Source: Lumbricus terrestris (Eukaryota > Annelida > Clitellata > Crassiclitellata > Lumbricidae). From it: a stretch of 64,000 nt of DNA. The position numbers and the translations under genes are program-made. This document shows, one piece after another, positions 34,429-45,948 of this stretch; within the stretch, counting starts at the first letter, position 1, and each line of letters starts with the position of its first letter. The DNA lies in assembly GCA_949752735.1 (NCBI GenBank), contig OX457039.1, positions 45,713,099 through 45,777,098 of the forward strand. The letters run 5' to 3'. The notes beneath the pieces were generated by a model. That model made no database searches, was not told the origin of the DNA, and saw nothing but the letters and a program-made list of their open reading frames with translations.

Positions 34429-35560
34429 CGAGTTCAGTTTGCATGGAATCACAACTTGAGATTAATCAGAGGCTGTCGAGGTCAGAATCCCATTCTGCTG
34501 CTGCTTCTGCTGCTGCGTTTTTCTCCTCGTCATCGAAATACTTCATCGCGACAAACCAATCCGTCCGTTTTCATTTCGAGAGATCCGTTACGCCTCAGTG
34601 GATATTAACTCCGACTGAAGTCCAATAGTGGTCATCGTCCTATCACCCACCCACACTTCCCTTCTTCCGCCCCTCCAGATCTATTCTGCTTTTTCGTTCG
34701 CCTATCTCGACCCTACAGCGTCACGTGCTTTGCTCCTCGCCACAGCTGCAGATGCAGTTGCACCATCAGCAGCATCATCATCAGCATCATCAGCAGCAGC
34801 TACTCATACGGCAGACGTATTGAGGCGGCATCGGCGTCCAGTCAATTTTCATATGAATGGACTTCCCTGGGCGAAATGATAATATGGCGACTATAATAGT
34901 TAGGGTGGAGACACCGACGGACAGAACACCGCAGCGAGTACTCGAGGGGCTTCGCTCATCAACGCTCCTCACAGAACTGCGACGCAAAACTTATGACGAC
35001 CGCTGATGACGACGACGACGACGACGATGGTGATGACGATGCACTTCGTTGCCGTCTGTATCGCCGCCGCTGGAGGTCGCCCTGCGTTGCTATGTGTTGC
35101 TAGGCGACGATGCCGTTGCCAGGCGTTGCAGATGGCGAAACCGTTGCCGTTTCTACCCGACCATAGACACGCATATATAGGCGAACAGCTGCAGTGGTGG
35201 CAGTGGCGGTGGCGAAATGGTCGGTGGATCTTGGACGACGGTGTATCGTCGTGCTGCAAATTACTGCGTTAGTATACGACTGGATATGATTTGCATACAG
35301 AAATTGGACAATGTGCTTTTGGCTGATCGGCGATCGACGACGACTGCTGCAGCGATGGAGTCCGACGGGTGAGGAGGGGATGCAGTCGTAGCAGCCAGGC
35401 GATGAATCCCCGTCGGTTATCGAAGCGACAGCGGACAGGGTGTGGTGGTGGTGGCGGTTGTGGTGGTGGTGGTGGTAGTGGTGGTGGTGTTGATGGTGGT
35501 GGCGGCGCAGGTCACTTCTCTCATTATCACTCACCAATGAGACTTGTTGATGGTGGCGCT
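34429..35560. other. upstream flank of the receptor gene
   Basis: This should contain its 5' UTR and promoter, but no TATA box or start site can be assigned. Short CTG, CATCAG and GACGAC trinucleotide runs are present (34495-34520, 34755-34800, 35004-35030), and a GGTGGT run near 35440-35510. No gene recognised. Confidence 0.45.
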
Positions 35561-35562
35561 GG

Positions 35563-35818
35563 TCCGTCGGTCTGTCTGTCGGTCTGTCCGTCTGTCTGTC
35601 TGTTCTGTCTGTCTGTCTGTCGGTCTGTCTGTCTGTTGGTCTGTCTGTTGGGCTGTCTGTCTGTCGGTCTGTCCGTCGGTCCGTCGGTCTGTCTGTCTGT
35701 TGGTCGGTCTGTCTGTCGGTCTGTCTGTCTGTTGGTCTGTCGGTCTGTCTGTCGGTCTGTCTGTCCGTCCGTCGGTCTGTCTGTCTGTCTGTCTGTCCGT
35801 CGGTCCGTCCGTTGGTCG
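35563..35818. repeat. TCTG/TCGG tetranucleotide microsatellite
   Basis: About 255 bp of GTCTGTCTGTCGG-type units. Cys/Ser/Val frames on one strand and Thr/Asp/Arg/Gln frames on the other are artefacts. Confidence 0.97.
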
Positions 35819-35819
35819 A

Positions 35820-37285
35820 TGTCGTTAGGATAATGAGTCGACAAAAGCGATCAGCAGAATAAGTCCCAGTTCGTGCGAGGTCGACTGTAGTGGCTGCTGA
35901 CTTTCCTTTCCTATTCCATTCATCTCCCGTTATACGTCTCACTGTCCCTCCCTTCCCTTCTGTCTATACACCTCTTCACTCATTGCCCCTAACCACCACA
36001 CACCCCTCATTCAGTCCGCCCTATACTCTGACGTTTGTATGCGTGGTGCGGAATCGACTCTACGTAGCGCGTCGACCGATTCGACTGATGCTGCACAGGT
36101 CACGGAAATGAAGATCGCTAAACAGACGGACCGATGATATTGGACGAAGAAGAAAGAATTACTCCCTCCACCAACTTTGCTTCAACGCAATGGAAGACAG
36201 TCGTAGACGAGTCCACTGATGTTGTCACCTACTTGGCAGTCACGATAGAGAAGCAGAGGCAGAGACGGAGGCAGAGGCGGAGACCATCGGAGCGTGACGG
36301 TTCTGATAATAATAGTCGCTCTGCTCAAGTAGGCGTCTAGACTCGGCGATCGACGACGCGATTTCTTCGCCGGTCATCGGTGCACGGTCCGTCCGCCCGT
36401 CCGTCCGACGATCAGCCGGTCGTTGACCGCCGAGAGAAGAAGGGGGTGGGAGGTTGGCAGCAGCAGCAGTAGTAGCAGCGAGAATTGGAAGTTCGTCCGC
36501 CTCTTTGGTCGACGCCCAATAATTGCGATGTATAATTCTGGTGTTGCTAGGTCTGCGCTATAGATACATGTATATTCTGCACCCGTGTCTGAATTATAGC
36601 AGTCGGCCGACCAGCAGATGAGTCATTCGCTTCGGTCTCTTCCTCGCGATCGTCGCTCGATTAGAAACCTATCTGCAAAATAATGTCAACAGATCACGCT
36701 ATACTACATATCATGCAGGCAGAAGCTACACACACGCTCCATATGTCTACAACTCTACATCATAGTCTAGGCCTACATCTACATGTACATGCAGTCAGAA
36801 GCAGCGTATACGCTTAAATGTATTATATTGCGGATGCATGGCATGCTGTTGTTTCTCGTATTCATTTCAAGGCATTGCATGATTCGCAACATGCTTTAAA
36901 CATTGTATACGCTCCATTTTGTATCTCATGGGTTATAACCGGAATGGGTCAGCATATTTGAATAGGAAGAAAGAAATACGATAGACAGATAGACAGACAG
37001 AAAGAGAGGCAGACAGAGAGGCAGACATATAGACATACGGGCAGGCAGAGGAACCATATTATACAGCAAGGACGCGCTATAGAAACACGTGCAGGTATAG
37101 ACATACAGAGACTCATATAGACGCATGCATACACGCGCAAAGAGAGCGATAGGCCTATACAATATACATACACATTCAGTATGCATGTTCAGATGCATAT
37201 ATAGAGACATACAAAGCGACATACACCCAAACGCCTACAGAAACGCTTATGCAGAGGCAAACAGGGACACATACACACTGCATGC

Positions 37286-37334
<49 letters not shown>

Positions 37335-38243
37335 AGGAGACTCATAGACACATGAAGAGACTGCGAGACACATGCGGCGGTCAACGCATAGGGGCAGACG
37401 TATTATAGGCCTATATTACCTACTTAGATGATTGTGCGAGTGATGGGGGATGCTAAGAAAGCAATATGAGGAGAGTGCATGCATGATGTCAACACAAACC
37501 CCCTTCTGCATGCTGCTGCTGCTGCTGCTGCTGCTGTTGTTTTACATATATCGCGCATGCGCACTCGATCTGCATCCGTGGAATAAATTCCTCTCGTCGC
37601 AGCAGCAGCTAATCCAGTCTGATCCGTCGTCCTTCCAGGCTTTCCGTTCGTCGCATGCAGACATGGAAACGATCCATCCCTCCTCCCTCCTCCTCCTCCC
37701 TCCATCCTCCTCCCAACTCAGGTGCCACCTCACCTCGGCTGCTGCTGCAGCTGATGCTATTGTGATGCTTTTTAGCCAATCTCCGCCGTTCCATGCATCG
37801 AGCCTCGCAGCTCGATTAGACAGAACAATGGACGAAAGCGACAACGGGAATAACTGTTAACTGCTATTAAACATATGTATGTGTTTCATTCATACGGAGG
37901 GCGCCTCTAGCTGTTTACGTATTATGTGCCATAAATGCATCCGTCGTATTGTCATAGCATTCTGGGCCTATATATATACAATATGTCATATCTATATATG
38001 CATATATATTGTGTGCCATGTTCCCAACTATGTTATATATATGTATATATACTATAGGCAACGTTCATGTATTCTCCACTAAAAGCGGCGTCGGCGGCGT
38101 CGGCGGCGTCGGCGGCGACATTGAGCGCGTCATGCAGGTGTGCGTTAATTATGGATGACAGCATTAATGGAGCGCACAGAGATAATGACCAAGCCCTCCC
38201 TGATCGATCGACTCAGTTCGATAATGAAGGCCTGGCACTCACC

Positions 38244-38276
<33 letters not shown>

Positions 38277-38292
38277 TCCACAACTATATGGA
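35820..38292. other. intergenic DNA with microsatellites
   Basis: Holds CAGA-rich DNA near 36985-37040, (CA)n followed by TATA at 37290-37336, a CTG run at 37511-37537, a 9-bp GCGGCGTCG repeat at about 38088-38118 and a CAG run at 38247-38274. No open frame has recognisable content outside these. Confidence 0.55.
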
Positions 38293-38414
38293 CGGTGGTC
38301 CAACATCTCACCCACCCCTCCCCGTCCGCCCGACCTTGCATTGGTGGCATCCATCTCTGCCGACAATGGGAGGTCGGGCGGACGGGGAGGGGTGGGTGAG
38401 ATGTTGGACCACCG
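38293..38414. repeat. perfect 44-bp inverted repeat with 34-nt loop
   Basis: The arm 38293-38336 (starting CGGTGGTCCAACATCTCACC) is the exact reverse complement of 38371-38414. The GC-rich stem would form a very stable hairpin in DNA or RNA. Perfect pairing over 44 bp implies a recent origin or active maintenance. It sits 19 bp after a CAG run. No transposon termini or coding sequence identified. Confidence 0.95.
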
Positions 38415-38814
38415 CTGCGCAATCTATGCACTAGTGTGCATCGTGCAACAACAACAAATCAGATATGCAGTGTGCTTATATATGAAAAGGCGCGTTACGT
38501 GTATAGAGGAGTTAATAATTATTATGTGCATAAACATAATCATGGTTAAACGACCTTTCTATACTGTAGCAGCTTCCTGCAGGGTTGAGTCAGATGATGC
38601 GACATCGCAACATCCAAAGGCTAATTGGGGCAGAGATTGAAGCGTGACCAGATGTCCTTTCAGTAACGCTATACCCGTCTGTCTCCATCTCGCTGTCTCT
38701 CTGTCTGTCTTCCTATGTACATGTATCCCTCAGTGTATCTCTGTCTCTCTCTCTCTATATGTTGTCTTCTCTGCCTTTCTCTGTTTCCATCTCGGTCTGT
38801 CGGTTTGTCTGTCA

Positions 38815-38899
38815 CTGTCTGTCTGTCTGTCTGCGCGTGTGTGCATGTGTGTGCGTGTGTGCATGTGCGTGCGTGTGTGTCTGTCTGTCTGTCTGTCTA

Positions 38900-38936
<37 letters not shown>

Positions 38937-38942
38937 ATGTCT
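38815..38942. repeat. (CTGT)n / (GTGC)n microsatellite
   Basis: CTGT tetranucleotides, interrupted by GTGTGCATGTG in the middle. Confidence 0.95.
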
Positions 38943-39843
38943 CTCGATGTCGGCCTCTATATGCATGTGTGAACGTCTTAGCCGATGACAATTTCTCCCT
39001 TCTGTCGGAAATCGACTTTGCATCAGATGTAAAGCCAACATAATGTTTCGGTCAACGCCGATACATTGTAGTTGACAGACAATGAAGTGGGTGGAACATG
39101 GAGCAGCCCATAATATATATAATGATGATAGGTGGGTAACTAGAGATGGAATGGAACGTCTGCTGGGTCAATTTAATCTCATCAGCTTGTGCTTTCCAAT
39201 CCCGATCAAGGAACTCGCTGGCTAGTGGCTAATTGATGTGGCTAATTGATATGGCTAATTAATGTGGCTAATCGTGCTGGCTAGTCGTGCTGGCTATCGA
39301 CTCCTGGTTCATGTATAGACGTATTATATAGACCGCAATGAAATCGAAACAGCGATGAAAGCCTTTAATTAAAACGCGCGGATCAAGTTGTTGTCCACGC
39401 GCACACACATCAGACATGCTCAGTTGTGCACGTAGGTCGGACAAAGAACACAGACACGCAGCTCTGCCACCGCCCAACCGTCACTGCCCAACCGCCACCG
39501 CCCCACTGCCACTGCCACCTCCGCCGCCACCCTCCACTGTGGAGCAGGGGAGGAGGATTCCATGATGGGAAGAGGCCATGGTGGTCAGGATGGAAGCTAC
39601 TAATAAAAAAACAATTAGACAAATTGTCAGCCAGCCAAGTTTATGGGCGGAAGCGTATTATAAGCATTACTTCGATTCATATTCCGATCCATATCCTAGT
39701 GCTATTATAAGCATCGCTGATATATTATAGGACAACATTACATGCATATACATTATACATATTACATGTTTGCCTACACCATGTGTGTATAATTATATGC
39801 GCGTGTATTTAATTATGTGTATATGTGCATGCGTGTGTATACA

Positions 39844-39844
<1 letters not shown>

Positions 39845-39904
<60 letters not shown>

Positions 39905-40200
39905 ATGTGTCGGTGTGTATATGTTTGTGTGGTGTGCAGTGGTGTGTTGTTAGATGTGTGTATGCGTGTGAGTGTGTAGGTGTGTGGGTGTGGGTGTAGT
40001 GGTGTTTGTAGATGTTTGTGTATGTGTGTATAGGTGCACGCGCATAGGTGTTTTTGCGTGCGTGTGTGCGTGTGCAGTGGTGTGTGTCACTGTGTGTAGA
40101 TGTGTATGTATGTGCGTGTAGGTGTGCGTCTGTGTGTGTGTGCGTGCGTGTGTGCAGGTGTGTGTGTGTGTGTGTGTGCGTGTGTGTGTGTATATGTGTG
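39845..40200. repeat. (GT)n array, pure then degenerate
   Basis: About 55 bp of pure GT, then roughly 300 bp of GT-rich sequence with scattered A, C and G changes. Confidence 0.95.
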
Positions 40201-41198
40201 TAGTATTGACTAAGTTCGGTTGACAATATATCGTCTGATACGATCGATTACGTTTCAATTAATTCTGCAACATTCTTCATCAACGCAATTCTTTCGAACC
40301 ATACAATTCCTTTCAAACAGCAGCGGTTCATTTAGTGCCATCGGATGAACACCAACAATTGCACCCGGAACCAATTCAGCTGGAAGCAATATTCACCACC
40401 GATTTACAGTGCGTGTAGGTGTATACCAATTCACCAAGTCACTGCCAACAATTGATATGAGAAGGAACGAAGTAACTTTACATTGATCTCGAATATTATG
40501 TTCAATGCGGAATTTTGTTCTAACCTCAGCAGACGCCTTTACACGTCTTCACAATTATTATGCAGAGCAGGACTTGTGAGCACAGGAGACGTTTTAGGAA
40601 AAACCTGTCGACCAGTTTATAGTGACAATTATATGCTTTGTGTATCACTCATAGATAGTTAACCATTGATCGACTTGGCTTCGACAGCCTTATAAGTTAT
40701 ATATAGCACACAATCAGTTTAGACTGCACAAACAGTTGTCTTGAGTATTTTTCGTATAGTCATAATGTCCTGTGTTGAGTAGCCTATAGGCTTACAAGTT
40801 ATCAATCAATCAATCATTCATTCATTCATTCGATAAATAAAACTTTCTATTGCAACCAAATTATTAAAAATTGTGCCAGCAACTGTAAAATAAATGATCA
40901 AAATATAAAATGGCGATTATGATGAAGTCACAAAAGGGATGGTTATCCCGTAAACAGATCAGTGGCGCATATCTAACTTTCCATGGACCATGCATGCAGG
41001 CTACACTGCAGGTGGCACCTCTGTTTGGCAGTCTAAGTCTCTAAGACCTAGCTGCAGCTTTACCGATAATTATTGTCATTTGTCGTGATCCTCATGGACT
41101 CACGTGTGCCATCAGTTACCTAATCTTTAAATAAAAGTCATATAGGTCGCAGCCATATTGATTTTATGTTTTTTACACTGATTACAGCTCCGGTAGTA

Positions 41199-41334
41199 GT
41201 AGAAGTAGGCCTAGTGGTGATTCTAATACAGTGGCCAATACTAAGCCTCCAAGACTTATGAGGTATTGAGGTAACGTGACAATTTAGAGACTCCCTACTG
41301 GCCACTCTCCTATAGAATCACCACTACTTCTACT
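41199..41334. repeat. imperfect inverted repeat, about 36-bp arms
   Basis: The left arm 41199-41236 and right arm 41299-41334 pair well (AGAAGTA...GTGGTGATTCTA and its complement). The main difference is an extra GGCCTA in the left arm, discussed in findings. Confidence 0.85.
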
Positions 41335-41525
41335 CACTCTGGTTAATGATTTGCAGTCATCACAAAAACACACTAATCGATTCTTTTCGATATTCGATTT
41401 ATGGCTCTAAGTCTCAAAGATGTCGAGAAACGACTTTATGAGGTCGATTGCCTCATTATTACGGAAGTCTTATATTTCAACAGATTTAAAACTCCTGATT
41501 TACAACATGATATTTATCTGCGACA

Positions 41526-41568
41526 ATAACATCGAGATTATTAATATTATTAATAATCTCGATGTTAT
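41526..41568. repeat. 43-nt near-perfect palindrome
   Basis: ATAACATCGAGATTATTAAT is followed by its reverse complement with a single unpaired central base region. AT-rich, no loop to speak of. Confidence 0.9.
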
Positions 41569-41883
41569 GTAGATGAAACAGAATCTCAATTCCACACGTC
41601 AGAAGGTCAAAAATAAACCGTATTAATATATGCATGACACATCAAGGCTCACACGCACGCACGTACGCATGCGCACATGAGCATCGTTGATTAGATGTCG
41701 AAAAATCTGATGGAATCCTCTGGGAAAAGTCGGATTAATTCAGTGGAAGGCGAGAAAATATAGACGAAGCCTTAGTCGTCTGCTGTCCTGCTGCAGGCCA
41801 ACTATTGAATAATACGCCGACGATGCCAAGACGGAGACAGTGAAGCAGACTTCAAGCAGTAAGGCGCATATATGTATATATAT

Positions 41884-41930
<47 letters not shown>

Positions 41931-42829
41931 GGCGCCCGTTAAGCCAATGAGAAAATTTTAAATTCGTAATTTTCTACACGGTACCCTCTGAAGTTGTTAC
42001 ACCTGGTCTGTGAAATAACAGAGTGAAATTTCAGAATTTTATGTTAATATTTACTGGGAGCTCAACATGACTAAAGTTTATGCTATATCGCAATCTTTCG
42101 TACCTTTTCCAGTTTCGTTGTTTACAGCATTTTGTTTCACATTGAACATGTTACTTAGGCCTACTGTGTTGTTATTATTCTATTTAGACTAATTAATGTG
42201 TTTAATATTACTGCTGCTCTCTCAGTCAACATTTTATCCGTGGATTCTTTCAGCTAGTTCATGTATAAAAATGAGTCCTTGTCATTGCAAAATCACAACA
42301 AACAGTTAAGGCTTTAATCTTAATTTAAAAATAACTGGACCCGCTACAAAACCACAAGAAGCACTAAGTTGTAAAGAAATAACATTTAAAGAGAACAGAA
42401 AAATGTAATATTCACAAAAGGTTACTGTTAGTAGGTTTTAGCTTATTATGGTCAATGTCCATACAGTACTCACAAACAGAGTAAAATTGCTATATCTATT
42501 AATTGTGCAATTAGCATTCTGCAATCTGCACCATCACTTTCATTTAGCTGCAACATGTTCCTTTTGTTAAAAAATATGCAATCCTTTTTTTTATTTAGTG
42601 TGCACACTGTTCTGCGCAATTGGGGCAATGATGCAGTAACTGTTGTATTTAGTGTGTCAATGTCATAGTTGTCATACTAAAGCAGCTACAGTATATCTAA
42701 ATCACTGATAGTGCTTTCAGTCTTTTGGATTTAAAATCTTAGATTGATTAGTTAATTACCAATAGAAAGTATGGCAGAAGTAGCTGCTTCACAACTTGTA
42801 ACAGTCACACGTATAGTTCCGCTGACATT

Positions 42830-43935
42830 TGGTTGATTGATCCGGTGTCAGAAAAGATACGCGGAAACAAGCTTCCAACTTACCATCAGGTGTTGTCTGC
42901 CTTTTTCCATTGGCACTAGATTCTTGCTAAGACAGTCAGAGACAGTTCAAGGTTTGTTGTACGTAAAGTTCTTCACATTTGGTCAATGGCCCGTATCCCA
43001 ACAACACTTGATAGGAATGCCATTGAAAAGTTGGAGGACATGTTTTATAGATGGGAGAAACTGAATAAGAACATGCATCGCAGAACTGAGCTAATGAAAG
43101 TACTATGATCGGAGATTTGGAAAAACTTTTGACATGGCACATACAGATGCTATGTCAATGACCACCATTGCTGAAGACAGGTTTTTCTTGGATGGCCAAC
43201 ACTGTCCACGCATAGGCTAAATGGGTGGTGTAGACACAGCTTTGGCTAGAACAGAGGGCAGAAAGTTAAAGAGATTTAAGTGTGAGCATTATCTCAGAAG
43301 TAAAGAAGATGACAGAAAGAGAGCGAATATCACAGTTCAGAAAGATGATGAATTGACTTCAGAAGAACTGGCCACTATGGCTGCTAAAGTTGAGTCTAAT
43401 CTAGAACCACGCTGCTCACATAGAGCTACCAAACGAGGGTCGGTGCCTGTTGTAACAGCAGAATTAAGTGCTGCACTTCATCGAGCCAATGTCAGCAGCC
43501 GCACAGCAACACTTATTCTGGCAGAGACTGCATAGAACCTTGGACATGACATGTCTAGTTTCAACGTCAATCCTGAATCCATCAGAACAGCAAGACTAAA
43601 GTTTCGTCCACATACCGCTCAGGCTGGAAAAGCCATTTTCGAACCGTCCGTACCTCTAGTTGTACATTGGGATGGCAAGACGTTACCAGATATTGCAGGC
43701 AATGAGCAGGTTGACGCAGTCTTGGTATCAGGTTTGCATGTGGAGCAGCCTCTTGACGTGACAAAGCTTCTGGATGGTAGGGGGAAGCAAATAGCAATGC
43801 TGTTGTTTCAATGATGCGAGAATGGGGAATAGAAAATCTAGTCAGGGCCATGTGCTTAGACACCCCAGCTTCCAATATGGGCAGACAAAGTGGGGTTTGT
43901 GGTGTGAAGATTTCGAGCTAAACAAGAAATATGTT
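42830..43935 (+). pseudogene. element A transposase-like gene, broken
   Basis: Pieces in several frames are collinear with the gene of element B. An N-terminal part near 42985-43075 reads IWSMARIPTT...IEKLEDMFYRWEKL (compare IPVRGKKHCIDKLESVFVEW in B). 43221-43535 ends in LSAALHRANVSSRTATLILA. 43551-43814 contains VPLVVHWDGKTLPDIAG. A further frame near 43810-43900 reads MMREWGIENLVRAMCLDTPASN. The HWDGK and D-T-x-x-S-N regions are conserved in a widespread family of uncharacterised animal proteins, and I infer a transposase with an RNase-H-like fold. Internal stops (for example at 43533) and frameshifts make it inactive, and the C-terminal third is missing. Confidence 0.75.
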
Positions 43936-44328
43936 AACAGTCTAGTCTGGCAGTGGTAAATGGCAGAGTAGAGTGAGCTGTGTAGCTGATATATGACTTC
44001 AACACCTCCATTACAACAAGTGATGAACAGAAACAATTTCTCAAGCCACAGAGCCAATTAAGTACCCAAAAGCGAGAAAGTCACTACTTGTCGGTGATGA
44101 TACAACAACAAAATACACTGACAACTAGACCCTAGTGACTTACAGCTTAAAAACGAAAATAAATGCTGCAATGTACTTTGTTGTGGCAGTATTGTTACTA
44201 GTATTTTGAATAGTTCAGTTTTGATTAGCATTTGACAGTGCTGTATTGATTTTGCATTGAAAATATTTGAATGATAAATAACTGTGAAATAAGTCAGAAT
44301 AGCATGCTGTCGGATAATATTTCGCTAT

Positions 44329-45847
44329 TGTTGTAAAAATAGGCCCCTGCAGTTTGTTTTAATTAATTGTCCGTGTCCCTGTCTGCCTGTGTATCGTTGA
44401 AACATGCCGTCTACTTAATTTATGCATAGGCGTGGCTAAGCGTCAACATGCCGTCTACTTAATTTATGCATAGGCGTGGCTAAGCGTCTACATGGCGTCT
44501 ACTTAATTTATGCATAGGCGTGGCTAAGCGTCTACATGGCGTCTACTTAATTTATGCAAGGCGTGGCTAAGCGTCTACCTGGGCCTGACAGGCGACTACA
44601 TAATATATGCAGGGCGTGGTCCAGCGTCTACATAATATATGCATGGGCGTGGCTTGGCGCATACGTATATATACGAGTGCGTGCGCAGGCACGGCAGTCA
44701 CCGAGAAGAAGTCATCGATCGAGAGTCATCGAAGGAAACAGTCACGTCAAGGAACACAGTTGTTACAACAGTCGTCGAACGGAAGGATCAGCCGACGCGG
44801 TCGCCGTGAGATAGAAGGGAGCTGCGACAGCCGAGTGTTACAGGTTCGAGGCGCAGTGCAGCTACGAGTCGTACGGGAGAAAACGCTTCGAAGAGCGCTA
44901 CGGTGAATCTACGACGTCTGCAATCCGACGCTGTCGACGACGAAAGGTTCGTAAGCCTTTGCTGTCCGACGCTGGTGGCTGGGGTTCGATTCTTGACCCA
45001 CAGTCGTGCTCTTCTGTAACCCGACGCGGCTGACGGCGGAAAGTCTGGGGACTTTCGTGAATCTACGACGACTACGATCCGACGCTGTCGACGACGAAAG
45101 GTTCGTAAGCCTTTGCTGTCCGACGCTGGTGGCTGGGGTTCGATTCTTGACCCACAGTCGTGCTCTTCTGTAACTCGACGCGGCTGACGGCGGAAAGTCT
45201 GGGGACTTTCGTGAATCTACGACGACTACGATCCGACGCTGTCGACGACGAAAGGTTCGTAAGCCTTTGCTGTCCGACGCTGGTGGCTGGGGTTCGATTC
45301 TTGACCCACAACCGTTCTCTCTGCCATCCGACGCTGCTGACGACGGAGAGTCTGGTGATTCTCGCTACGCAACGACGACGCCATTCGACTCCGGATCTGC
45401 CAACGTTTCCGACCGGGTGAGCGCAGTGGTTCAGTTTTATCGCTACGCAACGACGACGTCGACTCTGGTTCGAAACCCGACCCGTTTCACCGACTTCGAC
45501 GTGCGCTGGCGAAGCAGCGGTCTTCTACACGACGACGATTCAGCATTCTGCATTGACAATTGCTGTGAACAGTGGTGCATTAGTTTAGAGACAGTGGCGC
45601 TACGCGAACTTGCTCCGAACTTGCTCCGAACTTGCTCCGAACTCTGGCGCTATAGAAGTTGGCTGAGGACAGCTTAACGAGGGTTTTCTTGAAGTCGAAT
45701 AAAAGTGTTTCAAGCCTGACTGGCTAGTCGTCAATCCCCAGTTGACGCCGGACTACACGACGGACGGACATCGCCTTAACGACTAGGGTCTGGAGCTCGG
45801 TTCCTGGTGGTCTTTTGCCCAGCCCTAGTAGGTCGAGATTCTTTACA
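44329..45847 (+). repeat. gypsy 5' LTR (1519 bp)
   Basis: Long LTR with TG...CA ends. It holds four copies of a 43-44-bp unit (CATGCCGTCTACTTAATTTA..., 44403-44577) and about 2.6 copies of a 154-bp unit (from 44903). AATAAA near 45699 may be the polyadenylation signal. Confidence 0.95.
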
Positions 45848-45850
45848 AAC

Positions 45851-45866
45851 TGGTACCGTGAAGTGG
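45851..45866 (+). promoter_or_regulatory. putative gypsy primer-binding site
   Basis: TGGTACCGTGAAGTGG begins 3 bp after the LTR. It starts with TGG, as expected for pairing with a tRNA 3' CCA end. The tRNA was not identified. Confidence 0.5.
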
Positions 45867-45948
45867 AGTGATTGGATTTCGTCGGACTTCTACAAAGCTG
45901 GTCCCAGCTACGAACTGATTGCAGCCTGTGGAGCGAAATTCAGCGACA

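Larger units (their letters stand above)
38415..41190. other. intergenic DNA with large microsatellites
   Basis: Apart from the (CTGT)n and (GT)n arrays listed below nothing is recognised. 40200-41190 is ordinary AT-rich DNA. Confidence 0.5.

Noticed and set aside
34429..34452. Extension of the receptor frame to 34452
   Set aside because: That frame opens on GTG. The first ATG is at 34428, and the ATG at 34416 has the better context.
35100..35942. 280-codon minus-strand frame rich in Thr-Asp-Arg-Gln
   Set aside because: Produced by the tetranucleotide array at 35563-35818, with equally long frames on the opposite strand.
45919..45948. Start of the gypsy ORF at 45919
   Set aside because: The codon there is TTG; the first ATG in frame is at 45949.
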